Under the pieces are notes generated by a model that saw nothing but the letters and a program-made list of their open reading frames with translations, did not search any database and had not been told where the DNA came from. Of a DNA stretch of 64,000 nt, positions 17,161 to 26,306 are shown piece after piece. The stretch covers positions 23,685-87,684 of the forward strand of contig NZ_QKZL01000016.1 in assembly GCF_003253995.1 (NCBI RefSeq), in the 5' to 3' direction. The position numbers and the translations under genes are program-made. The DNA comes from Palleronia aestuarii. Its GTDB lineage: Bacteria > Pseudomonadota > Alphaproteobacteria > Rhodobacterales > Rhodobacteraceae. Numbering within the stretch: position 1 is the stretch's first letter; every line of letters begins with the position of its first letter.

Positions 17161-17238
17161 GATTCCCTCCCGGTCGACCTACTAATAACGGATGTTCCTC
17201 CGGCATCGCTGCCCACATCCTTGGCCCTGATCCTGCAA

Positions 17239-17267
17239 TTGTATCCTTCGGCTTTCAAGTGTAATTT
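17239..17267 (+). promoter_or_regulatory. Putative sigma70 promoter for the SorC operon
   Basis: TTGTAT (17239-17244) and TAATTT (17262-17267) are 17 bases apart, about 55 bases upstream of the SorC start codon, in the only AT-rich patch of the divergent gap 17161-17320. CAATTG occurs at 17236-17241 and again at 17269-17274, flanking the promoter, and may be part of an operator. Confidence 0.45.
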
Positions 17268-17320
17268 TCAATTGCCCGGGCCCGCGGGGAGATGTAACCG
17301 GAGGACGGGAGGACTTGGCG

Positions 17321-18280
17321 ATGCAGCGCGACAACGGCGACGAAGAGGACGTGTTCGTCAGCGAGGTCTGCTGGAATTACTACGTGAACGAGATGACCCA
17401 GGCCGAGGTCGCGGCGGTCATGGGCGTCACCCGTCTTCGGGTGAACCAGGCGATTCAGAAGGCCCGGGCCCAGGGCATAATCCGCATCCAGATCGAATCG
17501 CCGTTCCTCGAAGGTCTGTCCTGTGCCGCGGAAGTGCGATCGGCCTACGGGGTCGCGAACGTGCTCGTCGCTCCCACCCATCCGGACAATTACAATTATC
17601 ACGCCCCCGCCGGGGCGGCGCTTGCCTCTCATCTCACTTCGCGCCTATCGCAAAAGGCCTTTCGCAGCATCGGCGTTTCCTGGGGCATGACGCTCGAAGC
17701 CGCGGCGCGGCGCCTCGTGCGGCAAACCAATCCCGAGCTCGAGGTGGTGTCGATGCTGGGCGGTACGACCCGCGGCGCTTCCTTCAACACGTTCGGCGTG
17801 GCCTCCGCCTTCGCCGAGGCGCTCGGGGCGAAATACTCCCTGCTGGCCGCGCCGATCTATCTTGCGCCGGGCCTGACCCGTGACAGCTTTCTCTCGCAGG
17901 CGGTGTTCGAGGCCCATTTCGAGCGACTGCGGACGCTCGACGTGGCCATCCTGACGGCATCCGACGTGTCCGCCCGATCGTTCCTCGTGGAAAACGGTCT
18001 GCCCCGGGACGTGACGCCGGAAGATCTCGGGGCCGCTGGCGCCGTGGGCGACGTTCTGGGTCAATTCCTCGATGCCGAGGGCAACGATATCGATCATCCG
18101 ATCCACGAGCGGGCCGTCGCCATCGACCTGCCCACCGTGTCGCGGATCCCCGAGAAAATCCTCGCGGCCGCGGGACCGCACAAGGTCGACATCATTCGCG
18201 CGGCGATACGGCGCGGCCTCGTCGATACGCTCGTCACCGATGACCGGACCGCGCGCCTCCTCCTCGAGGCGGCCCGCTGA
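17321..18280 (+). CDS. SorC-family sugar-binding transcriptional regulator
   Basis: A 319-residue regulator. An N-terminal helix-turn-helix (EMTQAEVAAVMGVTRLRVNQ) is followed by the SorC/DeoR-like sugar-phosphate sensing domain (SIGVSWGMTLEAAARRL, MLGGTTRGASFNT). SmoC, the regulator of the polyol operon in Rhodobacter sphaeroides, is of this kind. The ATG at 17321 has GGGAGG 8 bases upstream; the TTG at 17315 is too close to it. It is divergent from the polyol ABC operon and heads the catabolic operon, so it probably controls both. Confidence 0.88.
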   Translation: MQRDNGDEEDVFVSEVCWNYYVNEMTQAEVAAVMGVTRLRVNQAIQKARAQGIIRIQIESPFLEGLSCAAEVRSAYGVANVLVAPTHPDNYNYHAPAGAALASHLTSRLSQKAFRSIGVSWGMTLEAAARRLVRQTNPELEVVSMLGGTTRGASFNTFGVASAFAEALGAKYSLLAAPIYLAPGLTRDSFLSQAVFEAHFERLRTLDVAILTASDVSARSFLVENGLPRDVTPEDLGAAGAVGDVLGQFLDAEGNDIDHPIHERAVAIDLPTVSRIPEKILAAAGPHKVDIIRAAIRRGLVDTLVTDDRTARLLLEAAR

Positions 18281-18303
18281 AGCATGAAACGAAAGGACCT
18301 ACC

Positions 18304-19188
18304 ATGAGACGACTCGGCATCCATTCCTTCGTCTGGACGGACGGACAGACGCAGGAAGGCCTCGAATTCGCTTTGCGCAAGACCGCGGAGCACGGCTACC
18401 GGATGATCGAGTTCGCCTATCTCAAGGCCGACGAATTCGACCTCGACCGGCTGTCTAAGCTAGCGCGGGAGAACGACATCGAGATCACGGTGACCATGGG
18501 CCTGCCGGCCGACGCCGACGTCTCCTCCACGGACCGCGAGAGCGTGGCGCGCGGCAAGGAGATCCTGCGCAAAGCCGTGGGCTCGGTGCGCGACATCGGC
18601 GGCGTAAGGCTCGGCGGCATCCTCTTCTCCAAGCACGGCAAGTACGAATCCATGCCGACCGCCGACGGCTGGAAGCACTCCGTGGAAGCCGTGGCCGAGA
18701 CGGCGGAACATGCGAAGGAGGCCGGCATCCAGATCGCCCTGGAAGTGGTGAACCGCTTCGAATCGAACCTTCTCAACACCACCGCGCAGGGCCTGAAATT
18801 CCTCAAGGATACCGGACGGGACGACGTGAAACTGCACCTCGACTCGTTCCACATGAACATCGAGGAGCCCGATCCCGCCGGGGCCATCCGCCTCGCGGGC
18901 GACAAGATCGGCTACTATCATATCGGCGAGAACTACCGTGGCTTTCTCGGCACCGGCACCGTCGACTTCCCGGCCGTCTTCTCCGCGCTCGTCGATATCG
19001 GTTTCGACCAGGACATCACGTTCGAGAGCTTCTCGAAGGCGATCGTGGACGAAAGTCTCTGCTATGCCTGCGGCATCTGGCGCGATACCTGGACCGAGAA
19101 CGACCCTCTCGCCGCCCATGCCCGCACCTTCATCGAGGAGAAATGGCGCGAGGCCGAGATGCGCGCGAAATCCCGCGCGGCCGCCTGA
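18304..19188 (+). CDS. TIM-barrel sugar epimerase, D-tagatose 3-epimerase family
   Basis: A 294-residue protein of the xylose-isomerase-like TIM-barrel family. Metal and catalytic residues are visible in ALEVVNRFESNLLNT (Glu), LHLDSFHMNIEE (Asp, His) and TFESFSKAI (Glu). These match D-tagatose 3-epimerase and D-psicose epimerase enzymes, which invert C3 of ketoses. It follows the SorC gene by 23 bases and is similar to the protein at 33220-34122. It would convert the ketose made by a polyol dehydrogenase into one the kinase can use. Confidence 0.85.
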   Translation: MRRLGIHSFVWTDGQTQEGLEFALRKTAEHGYRMIEFAYLKADEFDLDRLSKLARENDIEITVTMGLPADADVSSTDRESVARGKEILRKAVGSVRDIGGVRLGGILFSKHGKYESMPTADGWKHSVEAVAETAEHAKEAGIQIALEVVNRFESNLLNTTAQGLKFLKDTGRDDVKLHLDSFHMNIEEPDPAGAIRLAGDKIGYYHIGENYRGFLGTGTVDFPAVFSALVDIGFDQDITFESFSKAIVDESLCYACGIWRDTWTENDPLAAHARTFIEEKWREAEMRAKSRAAA

Positions 19189-19189
19189 C

Positions 19190-20167
19190 ATGACACTTGC
19201 CCCCGACAGCCTCGGCCCGACCCTCGTGATCGGAGAGCTCCTCGTGGAGATCGTGGCGACCACTCTCGGCGAGGGGTTCCGCGAAACTCAGGATCTGATC
19301 GGCCCCTACCCGTCCGGCGCTCCGGCGATCTTCGCCAGCCAGTCGGCGCGGATCGGGGGCAGCACGGCGATGGCGGGTGGGGTCGGCCGGGACGATTTCG
19401 GCCGCATCCTGACCGAACGGCTCGAGGCGGACGGCGTCGACCTCTCCGCGGTCCTCACCGACCCCGCCCTGCCCACGGGAACCGCCTTCGTACGCTACCG
19501 CCCCGATGGCGGACGGGATTTCGTCTACAACATGTGGACTTCCGCCGCGGGCAGCCTGACCTGGACCGACGCGCTCGCGGCGGTGGCGGAGCGTGCGGGC
19601 CATGTCCACGTCATGGGAACGCTCCTGCCCCGGCCGCAGATGGCCGAACTGATCGAGCGCGCCGCGGGCATCGTGAAGCGGCGCGGCGGGACGGTTTCTT
19701 TCGACCCGAACCTCCGCAAGGAGCTCATGGAGGGCGACGAGGCCGCGCTCGCCACATTCGAGCGGATGATCGACCTCACCGACCTGCTCCTGCCCTCCGG
19801 CGAGGAGCTGCTCGCCGCCGGCCGGACGGATACGCCGCGCGAGGCGGTTTCCGTTCTGCTCGACCGGGGCATCAAGGAGATCGCGCTCAAGGAGGGTGTT
19901 CATGGCGCAACCGGGTTCCGTCCCGACGCCGATCCGGTCCATGTCCCCGCCTTCGAGGTGGACGAGGTGGACCCGACCGGTGCGGGCGATTGCTTCGGCG
20001 GCGCCTATGTCGCCGCACGGCGCATCGGCCTCGGTATAGAGGAGGCACTGACCTACGGGGCCGCCGCGGGTGCGCGCAACGTGGCCGTCCGCGGCCCGAT
20101 GGAAGGGGCGGGCAGCCGCGCCGATCTCGACGCCTTCATCGCCGAGACGCCACGGAGGTCGGCATGA
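19190..20167 (+). CDS. PfkB-family sugar kinase, tagatose kinase-like
   Basis: A 325-residue ribokinase-fold kinase with GEL at the N terminus, ARIGGSTAMAGGVGRDDFG in the sugar-binding lid region and DPTGAGDCFGGAYVAARR with the catalytic Asp. It lies between an epimerase and a GatZ/KbaZ-type protein, the same company kept by D-tagatose kinases in Agrobacterium hexitol clusters. Phosphorylation of D-tagatose at C6 is therefore the likely reaction. The ATG at 19190 is 1 base past the epimerase stop; the end overlaps the next gene by ATGA. Confidence 0.85.
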   Translation: MTLAPDSLGPTLVIGELLVEIVATTLGEGFRETQDLIGPYPSGAPAIFASQSARIGGSTAMAGGVGRDDFGRILTERLEADGVDLSAVLTDPALPTGTAFVRYRPDGGRDFVYNMWTSAAGSLTWTDALAAVAERAGHVHVMGTLLPRPQMAELIERAAGIVKRRGGTVSFDPNLRKELMEGDEAALATFERMIDLTDLLLPSGEELLAAGRTDTPREAVSVLLDRGIKEIALKEGVHGATGFRPDADPVHVPAFEVDEVDPTGAGDCFGGAYVAARRIGLGIEEALTYGAAAGARNVAVRGPMEGAGSRADLDAFIAETPRRSA

Positions 20168-21426
20168 AACTTTCCCTCGCCGATCTGGCCGGGACCCGTG
20201 CCACGCCCACGCCACGCGGTCTCGTCTCCGTCTGTTCCGCCCATCCGCTGGTCCTGCGCGCGACACTGCGCCATGCCCGCGATACGGAGACGACCGCGCT
20301 GATCGAAGCGACCTGCAACCAGGTTAACCATCATGGCGGCTATACCGGGATGACTCCCGCCGATTTTGCCGAACTCACCCGTCGCATCGCGCGGGAGGAA
20401 GGGTGCGACGAGGCGTTGATCCTTCTCGGCGGCGATCACCTCGGGCCCAATCCCTGGCGCGATCGTCCGGCCGAGGAAGCGCTGGCGGAAGCCGGGCGCA
20501 TGGTGGCCGATTACGTCGCCGCGGGGTTCTCGAAGCTTCACCTCGACGCCTCGATGGGGTGCGCGGGGGAGCCGGAACAGACGGACGACGACCTCGCGGC
20601 GGAGCGTGCCGCGCGGCTGGCAGCCACGGCGGAGGACGCCGCGAAGACGGCCGGCCTTCCACCCCCGCATTACGTCATCGGTACCGAAGTCCCGCCACCA
20701 GGGGGGGCCGACCACGCGGTGGATGCCGTGACGCCAACGGCGCCCGAGGCCGCACGGCGGACGATCGACGTTCACAGGGATGTCTTTGCCAAAGCGGGGC
20801 TCGAGGAGGCATTCGAACGTGTCGTCGCGGCCGTCGTTCAGCCGGGCGTGGAATTCGGGGTCTCCGGCGTCGCAATCTACGATCCGGAGGCGGCAGCGGG
20901 CCTGTCGGCGCTGCTTGACGACAGGCCGGACCTCGTTTTCGAGGCACATTCGACCGATTACCAAGGCGAAGCGCCACTCGCGGCGCTGGTGCGGACGGGG
21001 TTCCAGATCCTCAAGGTAGGCCCCGAACTGACCTTCGTCATGCGCGAGGCCCTCTATGCGCTCGATGCCATCGCCGCAGATCTCCTTCCGGAGCGGAAGG
21101 GCCGCGCTCTTTTCGCCGCGATGGAGTCCGCGATGCAGGGCGACCCGCGCCACTGGAAGCGGCATTACGCGGACAGCGAAGCGCATTGGCAGCGTCATTA
21201 CGCCTTCTCAGACCGCATCCGCTATTACTGGCCCGGCGCGCAGCACGCGCTCGACGACCTCTTCCACGCGATCGAGGGGCGTCGCATCCCCCTGCCCCTC
21301 CTGATGCAGCACGCCCCTTGGGCCCTTTCGGCGGCGGACACGCCGCTCGACCCCGCAGCCTTCGTGATGGACCGCATCCGCGTGTCCCTCGACGCCTATC
21401 ACGCCGCAGCCAAGGACATCTCATGA
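20164..21426 (+). CDS. GatZ/KbaZ-family protein, probable D-tagatose 6-phosphate 4-epimerase
   Basis: A 420-residue protein of the class II D-tagatose-bisphosphate aldolase non-catalytic subunit family. Recognisable stretches are EATCNQVNHHGGYTGMTPAD, LLGGDHLGPNPWR, KLHLDASMGCAGE and FEAHSTDYQ. In enterics GatZ assists GatY, but no GatY/KbaY partner is present here. Related Agrobacterium proteins have been described as D-tagatose 6-phosphate 4-epimerases yielding D-fructose 6-phosphate, which fits this operon. It overlaps both neighbours by four bases. Confidence 0.88.
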   Translation: MKLSLADLAGTRATPTPRGLVSVCSAHPLVLRATLRHARDTETTALIEATCNQVNHHGGYTGMTPADFAELTRRIAREEGCDEALILLGGDHLGPNPWRDRPAEEALAEAGRMVADYVAAGFSKLHLDASMGCAGEPEQTDDDLAAERAARLAATAEDAAKTAGLPPPHYVIGTEVPPPGGADHAVDAVTPTAPEAARRTIDVHRDVFAKAGLEEAFERVVAAVVQPGVEFGVSGVAIYDPEAAAGLSALLDDRPDLVFEAHSTDYQGEAPLAALVRTGFQILKVGPELTFVMREALYALDAIAADLLPERKGRALFAAMESAMQGDPRHWKRHYADSEAHWQRHYAFSDRIRYYWPGAQHALDDLFHAIEGRRIPLPLLMQHAPWALSAADTPLDPAAFVMDRIRVSLDAYHAAAKDIS

Positions 21427-22184
21427 CCCAGGACCCATTTCGCCTCGATGGCAAGATCGCCCTCATCACCGGTGGCAATCGGGGTATCGGCCTCGCCATC
21501 GCCCAGGCCTTCGGCAAGGCCGGCGCGCGCTGCATGCTGACCAGCCGGTCGCGTACCGACGGCCTCGAGGAACTCGTCGCGGACAGCGAGACCTATGCCT
21601 GGACCGAGGCCGACCTCACCGACACCGCCGCTCCGGGCAAGATCGTCGACGCAACGACGGAGCGGTTCGGCACGCTCGACATCCTCGTCAACAATGCGGG
21701 CGTCGCGGCCAATGGCAATTTCCATGAATTCGGCGACGAGGAACTCGAATACATCATGGGCACGAATTTCACCGCGCCCTTCCGCGTCGCCCGCGCCGCG
21801 ATCCGTCCAATGCTCGACAAGGGCGCAGGGGCGATCGTCAATATCGGATCGATCTCGGCCGTGGTCGCGAACCATCCGCAGCTTCAGGTCGCCTACAATT
21901 CCTCGAAGGCGGCGATCCACCAGATGACGAAGGTGATGGCATTCGAATACGCCTCCCGCGGCATCCGCGTGAATGCGCTCGCGCCGGGCTACGTCATCTC
22001 CGATATGACGGCCGGGGGGATCGCCAATGAGGAATGGAACCGCATCTGGACGGCGAACACGCCCATGGGCCGCTTCGCCCGCCCCGAGGAAATGGCGACC
22101 TGCGCGCAATTCCTCGCGTCCGACGCCGCGAGCTACGTCACCGGAGCCATCCTGACCGCCGATGGCGGCTACACGACGCACTGA
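21423..22184 (+). CDS. SDR-family dehydrogenase (polyol/sugar)
   Basis: A 253-residue short-chain dehydrogenase with TGGNRGIG at about residue 17, NNAG, a catalytic Ser in NIGSISA and AYNSSK, ending TADGGYTTH. Its GSISAVVANHPQLQVAYNSS region resembles hexitol dehydrogenases of this family. The start overlaps the GatZ-like stop by ATGA. It is one of three consecutive SDR genes, which suggests oxidation of more than one polyol or successive steps. Confidence 0.87.
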   Translation: MTQDPFRLDGKIALITGGNRGIGLAIAQAFGKAGARCMLTSRSRTDGLEELVADSETYAWTEADLTDTAAPGKIVDATTERFGTLDILVNNAGVAANGNFHEFGDEELEYIMGTNFTAPFRVARAAIRPMLDKGAGAIVNIGSISAVVANHPQLQVAYNSSKAAIHQMTKVMAFEYASRGIRVNALAPGYVISDMTAGGIANEEWNRIWTANTPMGRFARPEEMATCAQFLASDAASYVTGAILTADGGYTTH

Positions 22185-22216
22185 CACCATACCTAAAGTT
22201 CCAAGAGGAGACCCTC

Positions 22217-22945
22217 ATGTCCGACATGTTCGGCGGCAAGACCGCCGCGATCACCGGCGCCGCGTCCGGGATCGGCCGCGCCACGACCGAAGCGCTGATC
22301 TCGCATGGCGCGCGCGTCGTGATGATCGACCGCGACGAGGCCGCGATGGCCAGGATCGTCGAGGCGCACGGCGAGAATGCGATCCCGCTGAAGCTCGACC
22401 TGCTCGATCCCGCCGATTGCGACGGGCTCCTCGACGCGATCCTGGGCAAGGTCGATGCGCTCGACATCTTCCACGCGAACGCGGGCACCTATATCGGCGG
22501 CGACCTGTCGGACACCGACAACGCCACGATCGACCGGATGCTGAACCTCAACGTCAACGTGGTGATGAAGAACGTCCGGACGATCATGCCCCACATGATC
22601 GAGCGCAAGACCGGCGACATCATGGTCACGGCGTCGGTCGCAGGTCATTTCCCGGTGCCGTGGGAGCCCGTCTATTCGTCATCGAAATGGGCGATCACCG
22701 CGTTCGTCCAGACCATGCGCCGACAACTCAGGGAGCATGGTATCCGGGTGGGCCAGGTGTCCCCCGGCCCGGTGATCTCCGCCCTCCTCGACGATTGGGA
22801 GCCCGACCGTCTGCAGCGTGCCAAGGACGCGGGCACCCTGATGGAGCCCACGGAAGTCTCCGATGCCGTCATCTACATGCTGTCACGGCCACGCAACATC
22901 ACGATCCGCGACATGATCGTCCTGCCCACCGCCTTCGATCTCTGA
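22217..22945 (+). CDS. SDR-family dehydrogenase, ribitol 2-dehydrogenase-like
   Basis: A 242-residue short-chain dehydrogenase with TGAASGIG at about residue 13, HANAGTYIGGD in place of NNAG, a serine in TASVAGHF and YSSSK. The VPWEPVYSSSKWAI and RPRNITIRDMIVLP segments match ribitol 2-dehydrogenases, and altritol dehydrogenases of the same subfamily are known. The ATG at 22217 has AGAGGAG upstream. It is similar to the SDR at 3273-3998. Confidence 0.87.
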   Translation: MSDMFGGKTAAITGAASGIGRATTEALISHGARVVMIDRDEAAMARIVEAHGENAIPLKLDLLDPADCDGLLDAILGKVDALDIFHANAGTYIGGDLSDTDNATIDRMLNLNVNVVMKNVRTIMPHMIERKTGDIMVTASVAGHFPVPWEPVYSSSKWAITAFVQTMRRQLREHGIRVGQVSPGPVISALLDDWEPDRLQRAKDAGTLMEPTEVSDAVIYMLSRPRNITIRDMIVLPTAFDL

Positions 22946-22949
22946 TCCC

Positions 22950-23681
22950 ATGACCGATCTCACTGGATTGACGGCCCTCGTCACCGGCGCGGCCGGCGGC
23001 ATCGGCCGGGAGATGGCGCATGCTTTCGCCGGCGCGGGCGCGCGTCTCGCCCTCGTCGATCTGGAGGATTGCGCCGATCTCGCACGGGAGCATGGCGAGG
23101 AGCATCGCGCCTACCGGCTCGACCTTACCGATCCGGACGCCATTGCGGCGACAGTGGCGCAAATCGGGGAAGAGACGGGTATCGACATACTCGTCAACAA
23201 TGCGGGCCTCGGCGTCGTCTTCCCAGCCGACGATGTCCGCGTCGATACCTGGAACCGGACGCTCGACATCAATCTGCGCGCGCCATGGCTGGTGGCCGCG
23301 GCGGCGCTTCCCTTCCTCAAGCGTTCGGGTCGGGGGCGGATCGTCAACATCGCGTCGAAGGCGGGGCTCGTGGCGATCGACGAGCATGCCGCCTATGGCG
23401 CGTCGAAAGCGGGGCTGATCCAGCTCACGAAACAGCTCGCGCTCGAATGGGCGCCCTACGGCATCACGGCGAACGCCATCTCTCCCACCGTGGTGGAGAC
23501 GCCGATGGCGCTCGTCGGCTGGGCCGGGGAGAAGGGCGAACGGGCGAAGAAGGAAATCCCGGCAGGCCGCTTCGCCCGTCCTGCGGAAATCGCGGCGGCC
23601 GCGCTCTACCTCGCGTCCGAGGAGGCGGGCATCGTCACCGGCGCGAACCTCGTCACCGACGGCGGCTACACGATCCGATGA
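22950..23681 (+). CDS. SDR-family dehydrogenase
   Basis: A 243-residue short-chain dehydrogenase with TGAAGGIG, NNAGLG, a serine in NIASKAG and YGASK, ending TDGGYTIR. The start is 4 bases after the previous stop. It is the last gene of the plus-strand hexitol operon and is convergent with the ABC permease gene at 23719. A ketose or aldose reductase or dehydrogenase role is likely; the substrate is unknown. Confidence 0.87.
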   Translation: MTDLTGLTALVTGAAGGIGREMAHAFAGAGARLALVDLEDCADLAREHGEEHRAYRLDLTDPDAIAATVAQIGEETGIDILVNNAGLGVVFPADDVRVDTWNRTLDINLRAPWLVAAAALPFLKRSGRGRIVNIASKAGLVAIDEHAAYGASKAGLIQLTKQLALEWAPYGITANAISPTVVETPMALVGWAGEKGERAKKEIPAGRFARPAEIAAAALYLASEEAGIVTGANLVTDGGYTIR

Positions 23682-23689
23682 CGTGAGCT

Positions 23690-23714
23690 CGGGCCGGCAT
23701 CGTGAGCCGCCCCG
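23690..23714. terminator. Hairpin between convergent operons
   Basis: CGGGCCGGC (23690-23698) and GCCGCCCCG (23706-23714) pair with one mismatch around a 7-base loop, filling the 37-base gap between two convergent stop codons. It lacks a T-tract. Confidence 0.45.
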
Positions 23715-23718
23715 ATCT

Positions 23719-24699
23719 TCAGGCGGTTCGGAAGCGGTCGATCGCGACGGCAAGGATGATGACACCGCCCTTGATGATGTACTGCCAGATGTCGGAGACA
23801 CCCATCAGGATCAGTCCGTTCGTTAGCACCGCGATGATCAGCGCACCGACGAGCGTTCCCCAGATCGAGCCGATCCCGCCCACGAAGCTGGTCCCTCCGA
23901 GGATGACCGCGGCGATGGCGTCGAGCTCGTAGGCCTGCCCAAGCTGCAGCCCGTTCGCGGCATAGAGGCGCGCGGCCGACATGATCCCGCCGAGCCCCGA
24001 CAACAGGCCCGAGACACAATAGACGAAGATCAGGACGAGCGGCACCTTGATCCCGGCGAGCGCCGCCGCGTCGGCATTGCCGCCCACCGCATAGATCCAA
24101 GTGCCGAGGACCGTGCGCCTGAGGATGAACCACGACAGCACGATGACGGCTAGCGCGATCACCACGAGCCACGGCACACCGAAGAGCGTGCCGTTGCCGA
24201 TCCAGGCGAAGGGCAGGTTCGAGTTGAAGACCGTCGCATCGTCCGCGGTCAACCGCGCGACCCCGCGCACCGCGGTCAACGCGCCGAGCGTCACGATGAA
24301 GGGCGGCAGTTTCAGCCCCGCGATCAGCGCCCCGTTCGCCGCCCCGCAGGCGAGCCCGGCGCCGAGCGCGGCCGGAATGGCGAGCCAGGCCAGGGCCGGA
24401 TCGCCCGTCACCGCGACCGCCACCACCGCCGAAAGCGCGAGGATCGATCCCACCGACAGGTCGATCCCGCCCGTGAGGATAACGAAGGTCATGCCCGCGG
24501 CCAGCACCGTGTTGATGGAGGCCTGCTGCATGACGATGGAGAGATTGTTGAAGGTCAGGAACCGCCCCGACGCGATCTCGAACCCGACGCAGAGCAGGAT
24601 CAGGATCGGCAGCATCCCAGATAGTCGCAGGAGCGCCCGCATCCGCTCCCGCCGGCCCGGACCGGCATCGGTCGTGGTCTCCGTGGTGGCCTCGCTCAT
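23719..24699 (-). CDS. Sugar ABC transporter permease (RbsC type)
   Basis: A 326-residue permease of the BPD_transp_2 family with [20 protein letters not shown] in the conserved early region and [20 protein letters not shown] late. It is the last gene of the minus-strand operon binding protein-ATPase-permease (27266-23719). Its start overlaps the ATPase stop by ATGA. Confidence 0.93.
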   Translation of the reverse strand: MSEATTETTTDAGPGRRERMRALLRLSGMLPILILLCVGFEIASGRFLTFNNLSIVMQQASINTVLAAGMTFVILTGGIDLSVGSILALSAVVAVAVTGDPALAWLAIPAALGAGLACGAANGALIAGLKLPPFIVTLGALTAVRGVARLTADDATVFNSNLPFAWIGNGTLFGVPWLVVIALAVIVLSWFILRRTVLGTWIYAVGGNADAAALAGIKVPLVLIFVYCVSGLLSGLGGIMSAARLYAANGLQLGQAYELDAIAAVILGGTSFVGGIGSIWGTLVGALIIAVLTNGLILMGVSDIWQYIIKGGVIILAVAIDRFRTA

Positions 24700-26255
24700 G
24701 CTGTCTCCTCCTCATGGGCCTTTGCGGCCCCCTTGTTCTCCCGCGGGCCGGCGGAGAGCGACATGATCGCCTCCTGCGTGGCCGGGGAGTCCCTCGTATT
24801 GGCGACCTCGCCCGCGATCCGACCCTCCCGCATCACGAGGATCCGGTCCGACGTGCCGATCACCTCCGCGAGCTCGCTGGAGATCAGGATGACCGCCAGC
24901 CCGTCGGCTGTCAGACGGTCGATGAGGCCGTAGATCTCGGATTTCGCCCCGACATCGACGCCTCGCGTGGGTTCGTCGAGGATCAGGACGCGCGGCGCCG
25001 CCTCGAGAAGCCGCGCAAGCAGAACCTTCTGCTGGTTCCCGCCCGAAAGATTGCCCACCCGCGTCGACGCACCCGCGCCGCGGATGTCGAGCGAGGAGAT
25101 ATGGTCACGTCCCATCTTCGCCGCGATCTCCGGCGTCATGACGCCGCCCGCGAAGGCACGGTCCCTCAGGACGCTCATCGCGACGTTGTCGGCCACCGGC
25201 ATTTCGAGGAACAGCCCGAGCCCTTTGCGGTCCTCCGTCAGATACGCGATGCCGTTGTCGAGAGAGCGACGCGGCCCGCGGTTCTCGAGAAGCTCGCCGT
25301 CGAGCCGCACGCTTCCCCCCGTCGCGCGGTCCGCGCCGTAGATCAGCCGCGCGAGCTCCGTCCGGCCGGAACCCACGAGCCCCGCGACCCCCAGCACCTC
25401 GCCCGCACGCAGATCGAAGCTGCAGGGCCCGACCCGGGCCCCGTCAGTCAGATCGCGCACCTCGAGGAGTGCCGGCGCCTCCGATGGCGGGCGGTGCGCC
25501 TTTTCGTAGAAGCTCGACGCCTCGCGGCCGACCATCATGGAGACGAGGCGATCGGGGTCGAGTTCCTCGCGCTCGAGCGTCCCGATATAGGCGCCGTCGC
25601 GCAGCACGCTGCACCGATCGGAGAGGCGGTAGACCTCGTCCATCCGGTGGCTGATGTAGATCATCGCGATCCCCTCGTCGCGAAGCCGGTCCACGAGACG
25701 AAAAAGTTGCTCGCTCTCGCGTTCGCTGAGCGCCGTGGTCGGCTCGTCCATCACGATGATGTCGGCATCGGATTCGAGCGCGCGGGCGATCTCCACCATC
25801 TGCCGCTGGCCGAGCGACAAATCCATCACCCGCGTTCCGGCGGTGAAATCTGCGCCGAGACGTTCGAGCACGGGCGCCGCCGCGCGACGCTGCGCCCCGC
25901 GATCGAGCAGTCCGAACCGCGTGCGTTCGCGGCCGAGGAAGATGTTCTCCGCCACGGTCAGGTTCGGCGACAACGCGAGTTCCTGGTATATCACGGCAAT
26001 CCCGCGGTCGCGCGCCTCGTGCGGGTTGGACATCTGCACGACCTCGCCGCGGATGCGGATCTCGCCGCCGGAATCGGCGCGCAGCGCGCCGGCGAGAATC
26101 TTCATAAGCGTCGACTTGCCGGCGCCGTTCTCGCCCATCAGCGCGTGCACCTCGCCGCCGCGGACGCTCAATGACACGTCACGAAGCGCTCGGATCGCGC
26201 CGAACGTCTTCGAGATACCCCGCATCTCGAGGCGGGGCGTCGAACTCTCGTCCAT
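24696..26255 (-). CDS. Sugar ABC transporter ATP-binding protein, two domains (RbsA type)
   Basis: A 519-residue ATPase with two fused nucleotide-binding domains. Domain 1 has [23 protein letters not shown] and IIVMDEPT. Domain 2 has the usual degenerate Walker [11 protein letters not shown], a full signature [15 protein letters not shown] and [20 protein letters not shown] with the catalytic Glu intact. It contrasts with the paralogue at 29438-30949, where that Glu is Ser. The operon imports a monosaccharide of unknown identity. Confidence 0.94.
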   Translation of the reverse strand: MDESSTPRLEMRGISKTFGAIRALRDVSLSVRGGEVHALMGENGAGKSTLMKILAGALRADSGGEIRIRGEVVQMSNPHEARDRGIAVIYQELALSPNLTVAENIFLGRERTRFGLLDRGAQRRAAAPVLERLGADFTAGTRVMDLSLGQRQMVEIARALESDADIIVMDEPTTALSERESEQLFRLVDRLRDEGIAMIYISHRMDEVYRLSDRCSVLRDGAYIGTLEREELDPDRLVSMMVGREASSFYEKAHRPPSEAPALLEVRDLTDGARVGPCSFDLRAGEVLGVAGLVGSGRTELARLIYGADRATGGSVRLDGELLENRGPRRSLDNGIAYLTEDRKGLGLFLEMPVADNVAMSVLRDRAFAGGVMTPEIAAKMGRDHISSLDIRGAGASTRVGNLSGGNQQKVLLARLLEAAPRVLILDEPTRGVDVGAKSEIYGLIDRLTADGLAVILISSELAEVIGTSDRILVMREGRIAGEVANTRDSPATQEAIMSLSAGPRENKGAAKAHEEETA

Positions 26256-26279
26256 GGCAAAACCTCCAGAAGCGTGTAC

Positions 26280-26301
26280 GGGGCCGCCCGAAAGCGGCCC
26301 C
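26280..26301 (-). other. Intercistronic GC-rich hairpin after the binding-protein gene
   Basis: GGGGCCGC (26280-26287) and GCGGCCCC (26294-26301) form a perfect 8-base stem with a CCGAAA loop, between the binding-protein stop (26307) and the ATPase start (26255). It probably sets the ratio of binding protein to membrane complex. Confidence 0.55.
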
Positions 26302-26306
26302 TCCGG

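Noticed and set aside
17581..17600. AATTACAATTA repeat resembling the AT-rich promoter patch upstream of the SorC gene
   Set aside because: It lies inside the SorC coding sequence and encodes Asn-Tyr-Asn-Tyr; probably codon-driven.
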